Assembly: GCF_014636175.1 (NCBI RefSeq)
Contig: NZ_BMDW01000011.1
Span: 55,138-119,137, forward strand
Direction: 5' to 3'
Source of the DNA: Sphingomonas psychrolutea
GTDB lineage: Bacteria; Pseudomonadota; Alphaproteobacteria; Sphingomonadales; Sphingomonadaceae
DNA: 64,000 nt
Shown: in pieces, positions 56,808 through 64,000 of the stretch
Position numbering within the stretch: position 1 is the stretch's first letter
Layout: each line of letters begins with the position of its first letter
The notes under the pieces: model-generated
The model's database searches: none
What the model was told of the DNA's origin: nothing
What the model saw: the letters and a program-made list of their open reading frames with translations, nothing else
Made by a program: the position numbers and the translations under genes

Positions 56808-57087
56808 GCTCTCTCTTCTCGCAGATCAGGATTTCGATGAAATCTACACGCGAGGCGCGGAACTCTTCGGCGTTGACCAAGCGGATGAGTATGCAGCCGG
56901 GCTGACCCGCGTGTTCGAATTTCTTGCATCGTTTCCGCGAGCCGCGAGGGAGCGAGTAGAGGCCAATCCGCCAGTGCGCGCTCACCCCTATAAATCGCAC
57001 CTAATTGTATATATTATCGATAACGAAGAAATAGTGATTGTGCGAATTCGTCATGGCCACGAAGATTGGTTGGCCGACCCCCTTTAA
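56797..57087 (+). CDS. parE: ParE/RelE superfamily toxin
   Basis: 96 residues from the ATG overlapping parD. The RelE/ParE fold is recognisable from YRLSLLADQDFDEIYTRGAELFG, the HPYKSHLIVYIIDNEEIVIVRIRHG core and the DW C-terminus. ParE toxins inhibit gyrase; RelE members cleave mRNA; the sequence favours ParE. Its last codon and TAA overlap the convergent cmk stop. Confidence 0.95.
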   Translation: MRYRLSLLADQDFDEIYTRGAELFGVDQADEYAAGLTRVFEFLASFPRAARERVEANPPVRAHPYKSHLIVYIIDNEEIVIVRIRHGHEDWLADPL

Positions 57088-57713
57088 CGGGTCATCTCCC
57101 GTCGCGCCTCCACGATCGCGATCGCGCGCTGGACACTCGCCTCGATCGACAGAAAGCTGGTATCGAGCAACGCCGAATCCTTCGCCGGGACCAACGGCGC
57201 GGTGGAGCGCGTCGAATCGCGCAAATCGCGGGCGCGGATATCGGCCAGCACTCTATCGATGCTGATCGTCGATCCGGCGGCGCGCAACTCGGCATGGCGG
57301 CGTTTCGCGCGAATATTGGGCGTCGCGCGGATGAACAGCTTGGCATCGGCCTCGGGCGCGATCACAGTGCCGATATCGCGACCATCGAGCACTGCCCCGC
57401 CGGGTTGATTGGCAAATCGCCGCTGCCGCTGCAGCAGCGATGCGCGTACCAGCGGATGCGCCGAAATGACCGACGCAAGCGAGCCGATCGCGTCGCTGCG
57501 CAGGATCGGATCGTCGAGTAACGCATCATCGAAATCACACGCCGCGATCGCGTCCGCCTCGATCGATCCGTCCAGGTCTAGCCGCGCCACATTGGCGGCG
57601 ACCGCGCGGTACAGCAAGCCCGTGTCGAGATGCGGCAAGCCATAATGCCTGGCGAGCGCCCGCGCGATCGTGCCCTTGCCCGATGCGGCTGGACCATCGA
57701 CGGCGATGATCAT
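57084..57713 (-). CDS. cmk: Cytidylate kinase
   Basis: 209 residues; phosphorylates CMP and dCMP. The P-loop is IAVDGPAASGKGTIAR at the N-terminus and the substrate region has LDGRDIGTVI and PEADAKLFIRAT. It overlaps the start of the upstream small membrane gene by four bases. In related bacteria rpsA follows directly; here parDE intervenes. Confidence 0.97.
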   Translation of the reverse strand: MIIAVDGPAASGKGTIARALARHYGLPHLDTGLLYRAVAANVARLDLDGSIEADAIAACDFDDALLDDPILRSDAIGSLASVISAHPLVRASLLQRQRRFANQPGGAVLDGRDIGTVIAPEADAKLFIRATPNIRAKRRHAELRAAGSTISIDRVLADIRARDLRDSTRSTAPLVPAKDSALLDTSFLSIEASVQRAIAIVEARREMTR

Positions 57714-57958
57714 CGGCGTATCACCACTGTGCGTACCAATCCGAAAAAAGCGATTCCTGCCCAGGCGATTTCCAGCAAGAGCGCGGGCAAATTATAGTTC
57801 ACGATCAGCGACAGCGCGAGCAGCGATGCGCCGATCAAATTGACGCCGTTCGACAGTCGGCTCGGCGCCGCGTTGCGGAGCGTCTGATAGGCAAAGCCGC
57901 TCAGGACCATCACCGCGCCGCAAAAGCCGAGCACGTCGGCGGTCCCCGACAGGATCAT
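57710..57958 (-). CDS. Small membrane protein (CBU_0592-like)
   Basis: 82 residues with three hydrophobic helices: [49 protein letters not shown] and [11 protein letters not shown]. This pattern matches the CBU_0592-like membrane family, function unknown. It is coupled by ATGA overlaps to aroA upstream and cmk downstream. Confidence 0.8.
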   Translation of the reverse strand: MILSGTADVLGFCGAVMVLSGFAYQTLRNAAPSRLSNGVNLIGASLLALSLIVNYNLPALLLEIAWAGIAFFGLVRTVVIRR

Positions 57959-59286
57959 GCCGCCGCGCCCCGTAGATGCGCGATCTGGTCGAAGAAGGCG
58001 GGATAGCTCGTCGCAACGGGCGATGCATCGTCGAGCGTGATGCCCGCGCGGCAATGCAAGGCCGCCACCGCCATGCTCATCGCGATGCGATGATCGAGCA
58101 GCGTCGCGACCGTCGCGCCGCCCGGCAGCGGATCGCCGCCGGTGCCGTCGATCAGCAGGCCATCCTCGATTTCTGTGACCCGCGCGCCAACGGCGCCGAG
58201 CGCGGCGGCCATTGCGGCGATCCGGTCCGATTCCTTGACGCGCAACTCCTCGGCGCCGCGCGCGATCGTGCGGCCCGTGGCAAAGGCTGCTGCCACGAAC
58301 AGCACGGGATATTCATCGATCATGCTCGGCGCGAGATCGGGCGGAACCTCGATCCCGGTCAGCGCGGCATGGCGCACGCGCAAATCGGCAACCGGCTCGC
58401 CGCCAACGTCGCGGCGGTCCAGCTCCTCGATCGACGCGCCCATCAGCCGCAGCGCCGTGAACAACCCCGCCCGTGTCGGGTTGAGGCCGACATTCTCGAC
58501 CACGATATCCGACCCCGGAACGATTGTTGCCGCCACCACGAGAAAGGCGGCAGAGGACGGATCGCCCGGCACGACGATGTGCTGCGGCTTCAGCTCGGCT
58601 TCGCCTGTGATCGAAATGATCTTGCCGTGTGGCGTGGTTTCCACCGAAACTTCTGCGCCAAACCCGCGCAGCATCCGCTCGCTATGGTCGCGCGTCGCGA
58701 CGGGTTCGACCACGCGCGTAATGCCCGGCGTGTTCAGCCCGGCGAGCAAAACCGCCGACTTCACTTGTGCCGAGGCGACAGGGAGCTTGTAGGTGATCGG
58801 AATGGCGGGACACAGGCCGCGCAGCATCAGCGGCAGGCGGCCGCCCGGGCTGGCGGTGAAATCCGCGCCCATTTGCGACAGCGGTGCGATCACCCGCCCC
58901 ATCGGACGCTTCGACAGCGACGCGTCGCCAATGAAGGTGGCGGTGATCGGATGGCTCGCCACCAGCCCCATTAAAAGCCGGGTCGACGTCCCCGAATTGC
59001 CCATGTCGAGCGCATTAGCGGGTTGCAGCAAGCCGCCGACGCCGACGCCATCGACACTCCAGCCGCCCGCATCGCGCACGATCGTAGCACCCATCGCGCG
59101 CAACGCGGCGGCGGTCGCGAGCACATCCTCTCCCTCGAGCAAGCCCTCGATCCGGCTGGTGCCGATCGCGAGTGCCGAAAACATCAGGGCGCGATGGCTG
59201 ATCGATTTGTCGCCGGGCACGCGGACGCGTCCGGTCAGGGGACCGACGGCAGACAGGGTGAGCGGTGCAGAGGAGGGGTGGGCCAT
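57955..59286 (-). CDS. aroA: 3-phosphoshikimate 1-carboxyvinyltransferase
   Basis: 443 residues; EPSP synthase of the shikimate pathway. [13 protein letters not shown] near residue 30, [13 protein letters not shown] and [12 protein letters not shown] are the conserved substrate sites. The start MAHPSSAPL at 59286 is chosen; the longer frame extends into the divergent promoter region. Presence of [10 protein letters not shown] with A/G pattern suits a class II type, but this was not tested. Confidence 0.97.
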   Translation of the reverse strand: MAHPSSAPLTLSAVGPLTGRVRVPGDKSISHRALMFSALAIGTSRIEGLLEGEDVLATAAALRAMGATIVRDAGGWSVDGVGVGGLLQPANALDMGNSGTSTRLLMGLVASHPITATFIGDASLSKRPMGRVIAPLSQMGADFTASPGGRLPLMLRGLCPAIPITYKLPVASAQVKSAVLLAGLNTPGITRVVEPVATRDHSERMLRGFGAEVSVETTPHGKIISITGEAELKPQHIVVPGDPSSAAFLVVAATIVPGSDIVVENVGLNPTRAGLFTALRLMGASIEELDRRDVGGEPVADLRVRHAALTGIEVPPDLAPSMIDEYPVLFVAAAFATGRTIARGAEELRVKESDRIAAMAAALGAVGARVTEIEDGLLIDGTGGDPLPGGATVATLLDHRIAMSMAVAALHCRAGITLDDASPVATSYPAFFDQIAHLRGAAA

Positions 59287-59386
59287 TGGCCCTGCGCTTT
59301 GACAGTGCGCTTGCGCTATGGCAAGGCGCGCCCCACTTTGCGGCGCAACCGCAATAATCCCATCTTTGAAAGAGGTCACTCGGCAT

Positions 59387-59704
59387 ATGATCCAGCCGGA
59401 ATGGGGCACGAAGCGTTCGTGCCCGAAATGCGCCACCCGCTTTTACGATCTCGGCAAGGACGACCCCGTCACCTGCATCAATTGCGGTGCGCATTGGGAG
59501 CCCGAGCCGATCTTGAAGTCGAAGCAGCCGCTGCCGTTCGAGCAGGCCAAGCCCGAACTGGTCAAGAAGGACGATGATCTCGCTGGCGACGACGAGGATA
59601 TCGACACCGGTGAAGACGAGGAGCCCTCGCCTGATGACGAGGTCGACCTCGGCGGCGACGACGATCTCGGCGTGGAAGCGCCTGCGAGCGAAGACGAGCA
59701 TTGA
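59387..59704 (+). CDS. TIGR02300 family (FYDLN-acid) protein
   Basis: 105 residues. An N-terminal zinc ribbon has two CxxC pairs (CPKC..CINC) around [10 protein letters not shown], the usual FYDLN motif, followed by an acidic tail of about 50 residues ([18 protein letters not shown]...). Found in many alphaproteobacteria; function unknown. Divergent from aroA. Confidence 0.93.
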   Translation: MIQPEWGTKRSCPKCATRFYDLGKDDPVTCINCGAHWEPEPILKSKQPLPFEQAKPELVKKDDDLAGDDEDIDTGEDEEPSPDDEVDLGGDDDLGVEAPASEDEH

Positions 59705-59733
59705 TCTTCGACACGTGATCGGCACTTTTTAAG

Positions 59734-59789
59734 GGCAAGCGGCAACCAGGCCGCTTGCCAAGGGTGCGTCGCCTCGGTAGGGGCGACGC
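59734..59789. other. Tandem stem-loops before tRNA-Ala
   Basis: GGCAAGCGG / CCGCTTGCC (59734-59759) and GCGTCGCC / GGCGACGC (59766-59789) are two adjacent hairpins between the TIGR02300 gene and the tRNA. They may end the upstream transcript or act in tRNA processing; no strong T-run follows. Confidence 0.5.
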
Positions 59790-59818
59790 CTTCCCTGGGA
59801 CCAACCCACCCGGGACAT

Positions 59819-59894
59819 GGGGCCGTAGCTCAGCTGGGAGAGCGTTCGCATGGCATGCGAAAGGTCAGGGGTTCGATCCCCCTCGGCTCCACCA
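59819..59894 (+). tRNA. tRNA-Ala (GGC anticodon)
   Basis: 76 nt with encoded CCA. Acceptor GGGGCCG pairs with CGGCTCC (one G-U pair); D-arm AGCTCAGCTGGGAGAGC; anticodon stem TTCGC / GCGAA around loop ATGGCAT; T-loop GGTTCGATCCC. Its 3' end is the probable attachment site of the integrase downstream. Confidence 0.97.
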
Positions 59895-59985
59895 TTCTGT
59901 ATAAGTCATTGAAAACTGGCTATATACTTGGAAAACATAGGCTTTTTACGGGCGTCTGTTACATCTGGAACAGGAGCCAAGGGCC

Positions 59986-61575
59986 ATGTGCAACTATCTC
60001 GATAAGGTCGGCTCGACCTATTATTTCCGTCGCGCTGTGCCCGATGGAGTGCGACCGTTCATCCGAACAGCCTCCGGGGCGGCGCGCACGGAATGGAAGT
60101 TTTCTCTCCACACCAAAGACCGTGACACAGCGAAGCGGCTTGTGCCGTCTCACACCCTCGCCACGGATGCCCAGATCGATGCAGCTAGGGCGCAGGCTCA
60201 ATCTGCCCAGCAAGCCCCTCAGGCGGTCCCTCAGGCCCTTTCGCCCCGCGCAGAGGCGATGGCAGCCGCGACATGGGAAGCTCGCCTAGAGAGCGAGCAG
60301 GCGGACTCGCGGGAGCTTGCGGCACAAGATCATCGCCGGGAGGATGTCGCCGGTCTGATCGCGTTTCTTGAAGGGAGGTTGCGGGGGTCTACCGCTGAAA
60401 TGCCCCGAGGCTTGCGCGCCTTCCGATACATTCTTGATGGCGTGAACTTTGATCGGGACTTGTTAAAAGATAAGCTGCTAATCGCAAAGGCCCTTCCCGG
60501 CGCACGTGTTAGCGGTACTCCCGCGCAAACCGATGAACACACAGATGCAGCCCCCATTTCTGACGGTGCCCCTACTGGCAGGGGGACGATGCTTGATACC
60601 ACCATCGTTGACCTTTGGGCCGCTGAGCGAAAGCCGGTGCAGAAAGGCATTGATACCCATAGGGCCGTGGCCCGGTGGTTCTATGAACGTGAGGGGCAAA
60701 TCCCCGTTGATCAGATCACACGCAAGCACGTACTGAGCTTCAAGGACAAGCTGGTCGCGGAGGGGCAATCTCCCGCTAACATCAACATGAAGCTCTCCCG
60801 CTTACGAACATTGCTGAAATGGGCTTTCAACAATGACCATGCCGCCGCGAATGTGGCAGAGGGCATCACGATCAAGGACACGGACAGGGCACGCAACAAA
60901 CGTCTGCCGTTCGATCTACCCGCGCTCAGGCAGATATTTTCAGGCCCGGTGCATGCCAATGGTGCGCGGCCCGCTGGCGGTAAGGGGGAAGCTGCATACT
61001 GGTTGCCGCTGCTCGCGCTTTTCACCGGCGCGCGCCTAGAGGAACTAGGCCAGCTACGCCCCAGTGATGTCGCTCAGATGGATTACCCGGATGCCGATGG
61101 GGGCGATCAGCGAGGCTGGTTCATTCGCCTTACCGAGGATCGGAAGGACGATGCCGAAACCGACACCCGGTTAAAGAATGCCGACAGCGAGCGCATTGTG
61201 CCCCTGCACCCGGAACTAGAGCGATTGGGCTTCATCGATTTCGTAGAGGCAGCGATTGTTGCCAATACCGCTCGCCTGTTCCCAATGCTCAAACCCAACG
61301 TATACGGGCGCTTGTCCGCCAAGTGGGGGGAGTGGTTTGGCCCCTATATGCGCACCACCTGCGGGATCACTGACAAGCGCATGGTGTTCCATTCCTTTCG
61401 CCATACCTTCAAACACTACGCCCGCAGTGCTGACATCATCGAGGGCGTGCAACGTCAGATCATGGGGCACAGCCCCGGCGACACTGCGGACGAATACGGG
61501 AATAGATATCCGCTGCATCGATTGGTCGCAGGTATGGCGACGTACAGGGTGCCGGGACTCAACATAGGCGTCTAG
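59986..61575 (+). CDS. Tyrosine-type site-specific integrase
   Basis: 529 residues. The N-terminal CNYLDKVGSTYYFRRAVP domain resembles the DUF6538/AP2-like arm-binding domain, the middle is a SAM-like core-binding region (HVLSFKDKLVAEGQSPANINMKLSRLR), and the catalytic domain has R350 (TGARLEEL), H469-x-x-R472 (HSFRHTF), a GHSPGD histidine and Y504. All catalytic residues are present, so it should be active. It starts 91 bases after tRNA-Ala, pointing into an integrated element. Confidence 0.95.
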   Translation: MCNYLDKVGSTYYFRRAVPDGVRPFIRTASGAARTEWKFSLHTKDRDTAKRLVPSHTLATDAQIDAARAQAQSAQQAPQAVPQALSPRAEAMAAATWEARLESEQADSRELAAQDHRREDVAGLIAFLEGRLRGSTAEMPRGLRAFRYILDGVNFDRDLLKDKLLIAKALPGARVSGTPAQTDEHTDAAPISDGAPTGRGTMLDTTIVDLWAAERKPVQKGIDTHRAVARWFYEREGQIPVDQITRKHVLSFKDKLVAEGQSPANINMKLSRLRTLLKWAFNNDHAAANVAEGITIKDTDRARNKRLPFDLPALRQIFSGPVHANGARPAGGKGEAAYWLPLLALFTGARLEELGQLRPSDVAQMDYPDADGGDQRGWFIRLTEDRKDDAETDTRLKNADSERIVPLHPELERLGFIDFVEAAIVANTARLFPMLKPNVYGRLSAKWGEWFGPYMRTTCGITDKRMVFHSFRHTFKHYARSADIIEGVQRQIMGHSPGDTADEYGNRYPLHRLVAGMATYRVPGLNIGV

Positions 61576-61628
61576 CGACTCACGCCTGTATGTCTGATCG
61601 TGGTGGAAAGCTGCCGCTGGCCACCGCT

Positions 61629-61859
61629 CTACGATTTGCCGATTGCTTGGGCCAGTTGGATGATCGCGCCAATGCAGATGAGACTGACAGCGAATATGTT
61701 GAAGCCCATCAGCCACCGATAACGCTGCGGCTGAGTAACCTTCGCAAATGAGAAACCTCGGGCGGACGCGACCCCTCGGCGAAGATCACGCCTGATGGAC
61801 CAGACGCCGTAAATTGCCAGCGCAAATATCGCGGCTGTAAAGAGGAAGTCGCCTGCCAT
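61629..61859 (-). CDS. Small two-helix membrane protein (76 aa)
   Basis: 76 residues with hydrophobic segments at about 4-20 (DFLFTAAIFALAIYGVW) and 50-72 (MGFNIFAVSLICIGAIIQLAQ), joined by a basic loop (RRDLRRG). No family recognised. It is the first minus-strand gene of the island, convergent with the integrase. Confidence 0.6.
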   Translation of the reverse strand: MAGDFLFTAAIFALAIYGVWSIRRDLRRGVASARGFSFAKVTQPQRYRWLMGFNIFAVSLICIGAIIQLAQAIGKS

Positions 61860-61932
61860 AGCCAGATCATATGCCGATTAGAGAGGGGCGCAATGTCCAC
61901 TTCTGGGCGTTTCCTGCCCGTCCGCTTTTATC

Positions 61933-62598
61933 CTAGATGCTACCGCTATCCGGGGTAACGGATGACTGCCCAGCCGCTGATACTCGTGCCGCTTCCCGCG
62001 TTGCCGCAAGTGTCAGGCCGTTGAATGCGGACACATCGGGAGCAAACCCGCTGTAGTGGGCAGGCGCAAGGTTGGCCTTTGCCCCGACCATGCCCGCACC
62101 GGGGACCGCCGATAGCTGATACCCATTGGCATCGGTAGGGGAAGGAACGTCAGGGGCAGTGCTGGCGTTGGCGTACGCCTGCTGCATCGCGGGACTCGGA
62201 ATGGCCCCTAGTGCTGCCGCTCCCGAGTCCCCTGCCTTCATTTCCCCGGCGCGGATCGCCAGTGCCATGCTGTCCGCTGCAATCATCGGGGCTAAGGCGT
62301 TCATGGCCGCATCATTCCCGGTAGCGATGTACCCAGTAAGGGCGCGATCATAGGTAACGATGGTTTCCGGGGAGCTTGCGCCGATCAACCGGGTAACCTT
62401 TGAGAGCATGGGCGCTAGATCCGCGTGTTGCCCAGCGAAGGCGTTTAGCACCAGCCCGTAGGCGGCACCGGGCGAAAGGCCCCCCGCGATATTGACGGTA
62501 GCTGCTCGCGTAATGGCGCTGGCATCAAGCCCGTTGTCGTGGATCAGGCAGAGAGCGGCATTCACTTGGGCGCGCTCTTTGGTTGTCAGTGCGGTCAA
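61933..62598 (-). CDS. Hypothetical island protein (221 aa)
   Basis: 221 residues from a TTG start with GGAG eight bases upstream. Alanine-rich and mostly helical in the first 130 residues (KERAQVNAALCLIHDNGLDASAITRAATVNIAGGLSPGAAYGLVL), then a proline/glycine-rich, low-complexity C-terminus. No signal peptide or known domain. Overlaps the upstream 199-aa frame by 74 bases, which is long for a real overlap, so one of the two ends may be misjudged. Confidence 0.6.
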   Translation of the reverse strand: MTALTTKERAQVNAALCLIHDNGLDASAITRAATVNIAGGLSPGAAYGLVLNAFAGQHADLAPMLSKVTRLIGASSPETIVTYDRALTGYIATGNDAAMNALAPMIAADSMALAIRAGEMKAGDSGAAALGAIPSPAMQQAYANASTAPDVPSPTDANGYQLSAVPGAGMVGAKANLAPAHYSGFAPDVSAFNGLTLAATREAARVSAAGQSSVTPDSGSI

Positions 62599-63124
62599 TT
62601 CTTAGCTCCAAAGGGGAAGGGTGGCGTCGCTGATACAGGGCGACAGTTTCGTGCGTGCGGGCAATGGCCAGTAACAGGTAGGGACTTCCCGCCCGCTTCC
62701 AATCTTCTATCGTTTCCTCAGCAACGCGACGGGCTTCGGCTTGGCACGGCAGAGACAGCGAAGGGAGGATGTTAAGTCGCGGTATGTCGGTAAGGCATGG
62801 ATAGCCGCGCACCCGATCCGCATTTCGGCACAAGTTCACAGATGTACAGGCAACATTGTCAGGATTGGACAATACGCCGTGTGCAATTCCGTCCATAAGA
62901 AAGCGAGACACTGCGTACCAAAGCGTCTCCAGTATGGCGGCATGCGCGTACTGCCCGCAGGCGTCGTGCAACTCCTCCAGAGACCTCGGCGTATAGCGCC
63001 CTACTGTGACATAGCGGGTGTTGGCAGGGCGCTCTAGGGGAACGCCCGGTTTCGCCAACGCTGACGATGTTCGGTACTTGCTTGGGGCGCTGCGGCGCAG
63101 ACCGGATAGGCTCTTGCAACTCAT
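62525..63124 (-). CDS. Hypothetical island protein (199 aa)
   Basis: 199 residues, basic, with five cysteines and helical stretches (RSLEELHDACGQYAHAAILETLWYAVSRF, EARRVAEETIEDWKRAGSPYLLLAIARTHETVALYQRR). No family recognised. Codon use is more AT-rich than the chromosome left of the tRNA. It starts five bases after the upstream gene stops. Confidence 0.6.
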   Translation of the reverse strand: MSCKSLSGLRRSAPSKYRTSSALAKPGVPLERPANTRYVTVGRYTPRSLEELHDACGQYAHAAILETLWYAVSRFLMDGIAHGVLSNPDNVACTSVNLCRNADRVRGYPCLTDIPRLNILPSLSLPCQAEARRVAEETIEDWKRAGSPYLLLAIARTHETVALYQRRHPSPLELRIDRTDNQRARPSECRSLPDPRQRA

Positions 63125-63129
63125 GCCAA

Positions 63130-63558
63130 CTATGCGCGCTGTACGTCATGATCGTTAGCCGTCAGGTGCCCCCGCTTGAGACCCATAAAGAACCGATTGA
63201 TGGCATCTGCGGGGTTAGCCGCTAAGCGAATAATCTTTGCCGGTATCTGATCAGGATGGCGATCAAGCAGATAAGCAAGTACGTGTTCCGGTAATGCATC
63301 AAATCCCACCACCGTAGTAGGGACTGGTATACTTACATTGGCATACATGTCATATATTAGAGAAATATAAGTTATCTCGAAGCTAGAGCGCAACGTCGTT
63401 TCATCGGGGGTTTTGTCTGTTACTCTGAGTCCAGATAGACCTGCGAAACGGGCATCATTATCTAGCTTTTCTTGAGCGGATTTAGATGCAGTATGCTTGA
63501 GCATTAAAGCACTGTGCTCAGCAAGCAGCTCCGTCAACAAATCCGGTGAATTATTCAA
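63130..63558 (-). CDS. Hypothetical island protein (at least 142 aa, start unclear)
   Basis: 142 residues from a TTG at 63558. The same frame stays open to about 63655 and the extra codons look coding (TPKYTLTQLSLIDTRIEQARSDVALLERL continues smoothly as a helix), but contain no ATG, GTG or TTG. So either a rare ATT/ATA start is used or the start was lost. Helical N-terminus, aromatic core (FEITYISLIYDMYANVSIPVP). No family recognised. Confidence 0.55.
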   Translation of the reverse strand: MNNSPDLLTELLAEHSALMLKHTASKSAQEKLDNDARFAGLSGLRVTDKTPDETTLRSSFEITYISLIYDMYANVSIPVPTTVVGFDALPEHVLAYLLDRHPDQIPAKIIRLAANPADAINRFFMGLKRGHLTANDHDVQRA

Positions 63559-63697
63559 GCGCTCTAGTAGGGCGACGTCTGAGCGTGCTTGCTCAATGCG
63601 GGTATCGATGAGGCTAAGTTGTGTAAGGGTATATTTCGGGGTATTTATAACATGATCCTATTCGGGGTGAAATTAACGGCATCGGCCTTAGGGTATT

Positions 63698-64000
63698 TTA
63701 GTTGGTTCCAGTGTATGCATTGGGCTTCCGGTCCGGGAGTACCATCGACCGAAGAGCGGGGTTGTCCGCGTTAAACGCAGCGATAGTTACCTTGGCGGGA
63801 GTTGGGCCTGAGTATCCCCGGTGCGCATAGTCGGGAATAGGGATATTGAGCATTTCGAGGGTAGCCCTTAGGCCAATCATCACGCGCCGATCTGCCTTAG
63901 AGGCTGTCTCGAAACGGCGGCGTAATGATAGTGGACGATCGAGCTCCGGTATGATTCCAGAGGGTTGCGACACCTGATCTGGAAGAACCGATGTGGAACC
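63698..64000 (-). CDS. Hypothetical island protein, runs off the window end
   Basis: At least 91 residues from a GTG at 63973; the frame is open to base 64000 (upstream codons read STSVLPDQ), so the true start may lie outside. Contents such as RRRFETASKADRRVMIGLRATLEMLNIPIPDY and GPTPAKVTIAAFNADN are not recognised. Lower GC than the core genome. Confidence 0.5.
   Translation of the reverse strand, partial: GSTSVLPDQVSQPSGIIPELDRPLSLRRRFETASKADRRVMIGLRATLEMLNIPIPDYAHRGYSGPTPAKVTIAAFNADNPALRSMVLPDRKPNAYTGTN

Noticed and set aside
59895..59985. Second attachment site or promoter pair for the integrase
   Set aside because: TTGAAA and TATACT are present but only 8 bases apart, and no repeat of the tRNA end is seen inside the window.
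1..64000. CRISPR array
   Set aside because: No regularly spaced short direct repeats were seen; all repeats found are inverted or single pairs.

Overview
The window looks like a chromosomal segment of a high-GC alphaproteobacterium, most likely a sphingomonad (Sphingomonas or a close relative). The reasons are the gene order nuoGHIJKLMN-birA-coaX-rnj-DUF1467, the aroA-cmk / rpsA-ihfB block, aroQ-accB-accC, a DUF1476 zeta-type ATPase inhibitor beside bolA and a CGFS glutaredoxin, and the interspersed palindromic repeats of the type common in sphingomonad genomes. The assignment is an inference from gene content; no rRNA is present. Coding density is very high and many genes overlap by 1 or 4 bases (ATGA, GTGA, TTGA or TAATG).

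Layout. 1-12500 (+): the 3' part of the respiratory complex I operon, including a 52-residue membrane peptide gene squeezed between nuoH and nuoI, then biotin ligase, pantothenate kinase, RNase J and a DUF1467 protein. 12600-16800 (-): nitroreductase, peroxiredoxin, purL and an NTF2-like protein. 16800-18620 (-): an arsenic operon arsR-arsI-arsC-aquaporin with a palindromic operator. 18640-25700: alpha/beta hydrolase, ACT-domain protein, aroQ-accB-accC (-), thiS-thiG (+), small cysteine-rich exported proteins, a lipoprotein hydrolase and CsbD. 25700-28700 (-): a TPP enzyme with a mosaic centre, then DUF1476-bolA-grxD. 28800-39400: Nramp transporter (+), then a long minus-strand series with leuCD (an exported lactonase-like hydrolase and a 34-residue peptide lie between leuC and leuD), an epimerase, and scoA/scoB separated by an acid phosphatase and a DUF5076 gene. 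39400-48150: VIT-family transporter, a split membrane gene flanked by a 20-bp direct repeat, SMP-30, a BlaI/BlaR-like pair with two operators, metallo-hydrolase, DUF4230, POT transporter and a membrane paralogue. 48196-54400: nadA and nadC separated by a SatD two-gene module, RNase T2, DUF4112, peptide-binding lipoprotein, tRNA-Leu and ihfB. 54500-59700: rpsA, a parDE toxin-antitoxin module inserted between rpsA and cmk, aroA and a zinc-ribbon acidic protein. 59819-64000: tRNA-Ala with a tyrosine integrase immediately downstream and unrecognised minus-strand genes of lower GC, which is the left end of an integrative element.

The most striking pattern is a set of at least five families of long palindromic repeats. 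Three families sit between genes or in operon gaps. Two members are embedded in frame inside protein-coding genes: 31 codons inside birA, and 37 codons that split the lipoprotein signal peptide of the acid phosphatase. Removing the latter exactly rebuilds a textbook signal peptide, so these elements appear to insert while keeping the reading frame and host function. Other points worth testing are the nuoH/nuoI micropeptide, the SatD module between nadA and nadC, and the mosaic TPP enzyme.
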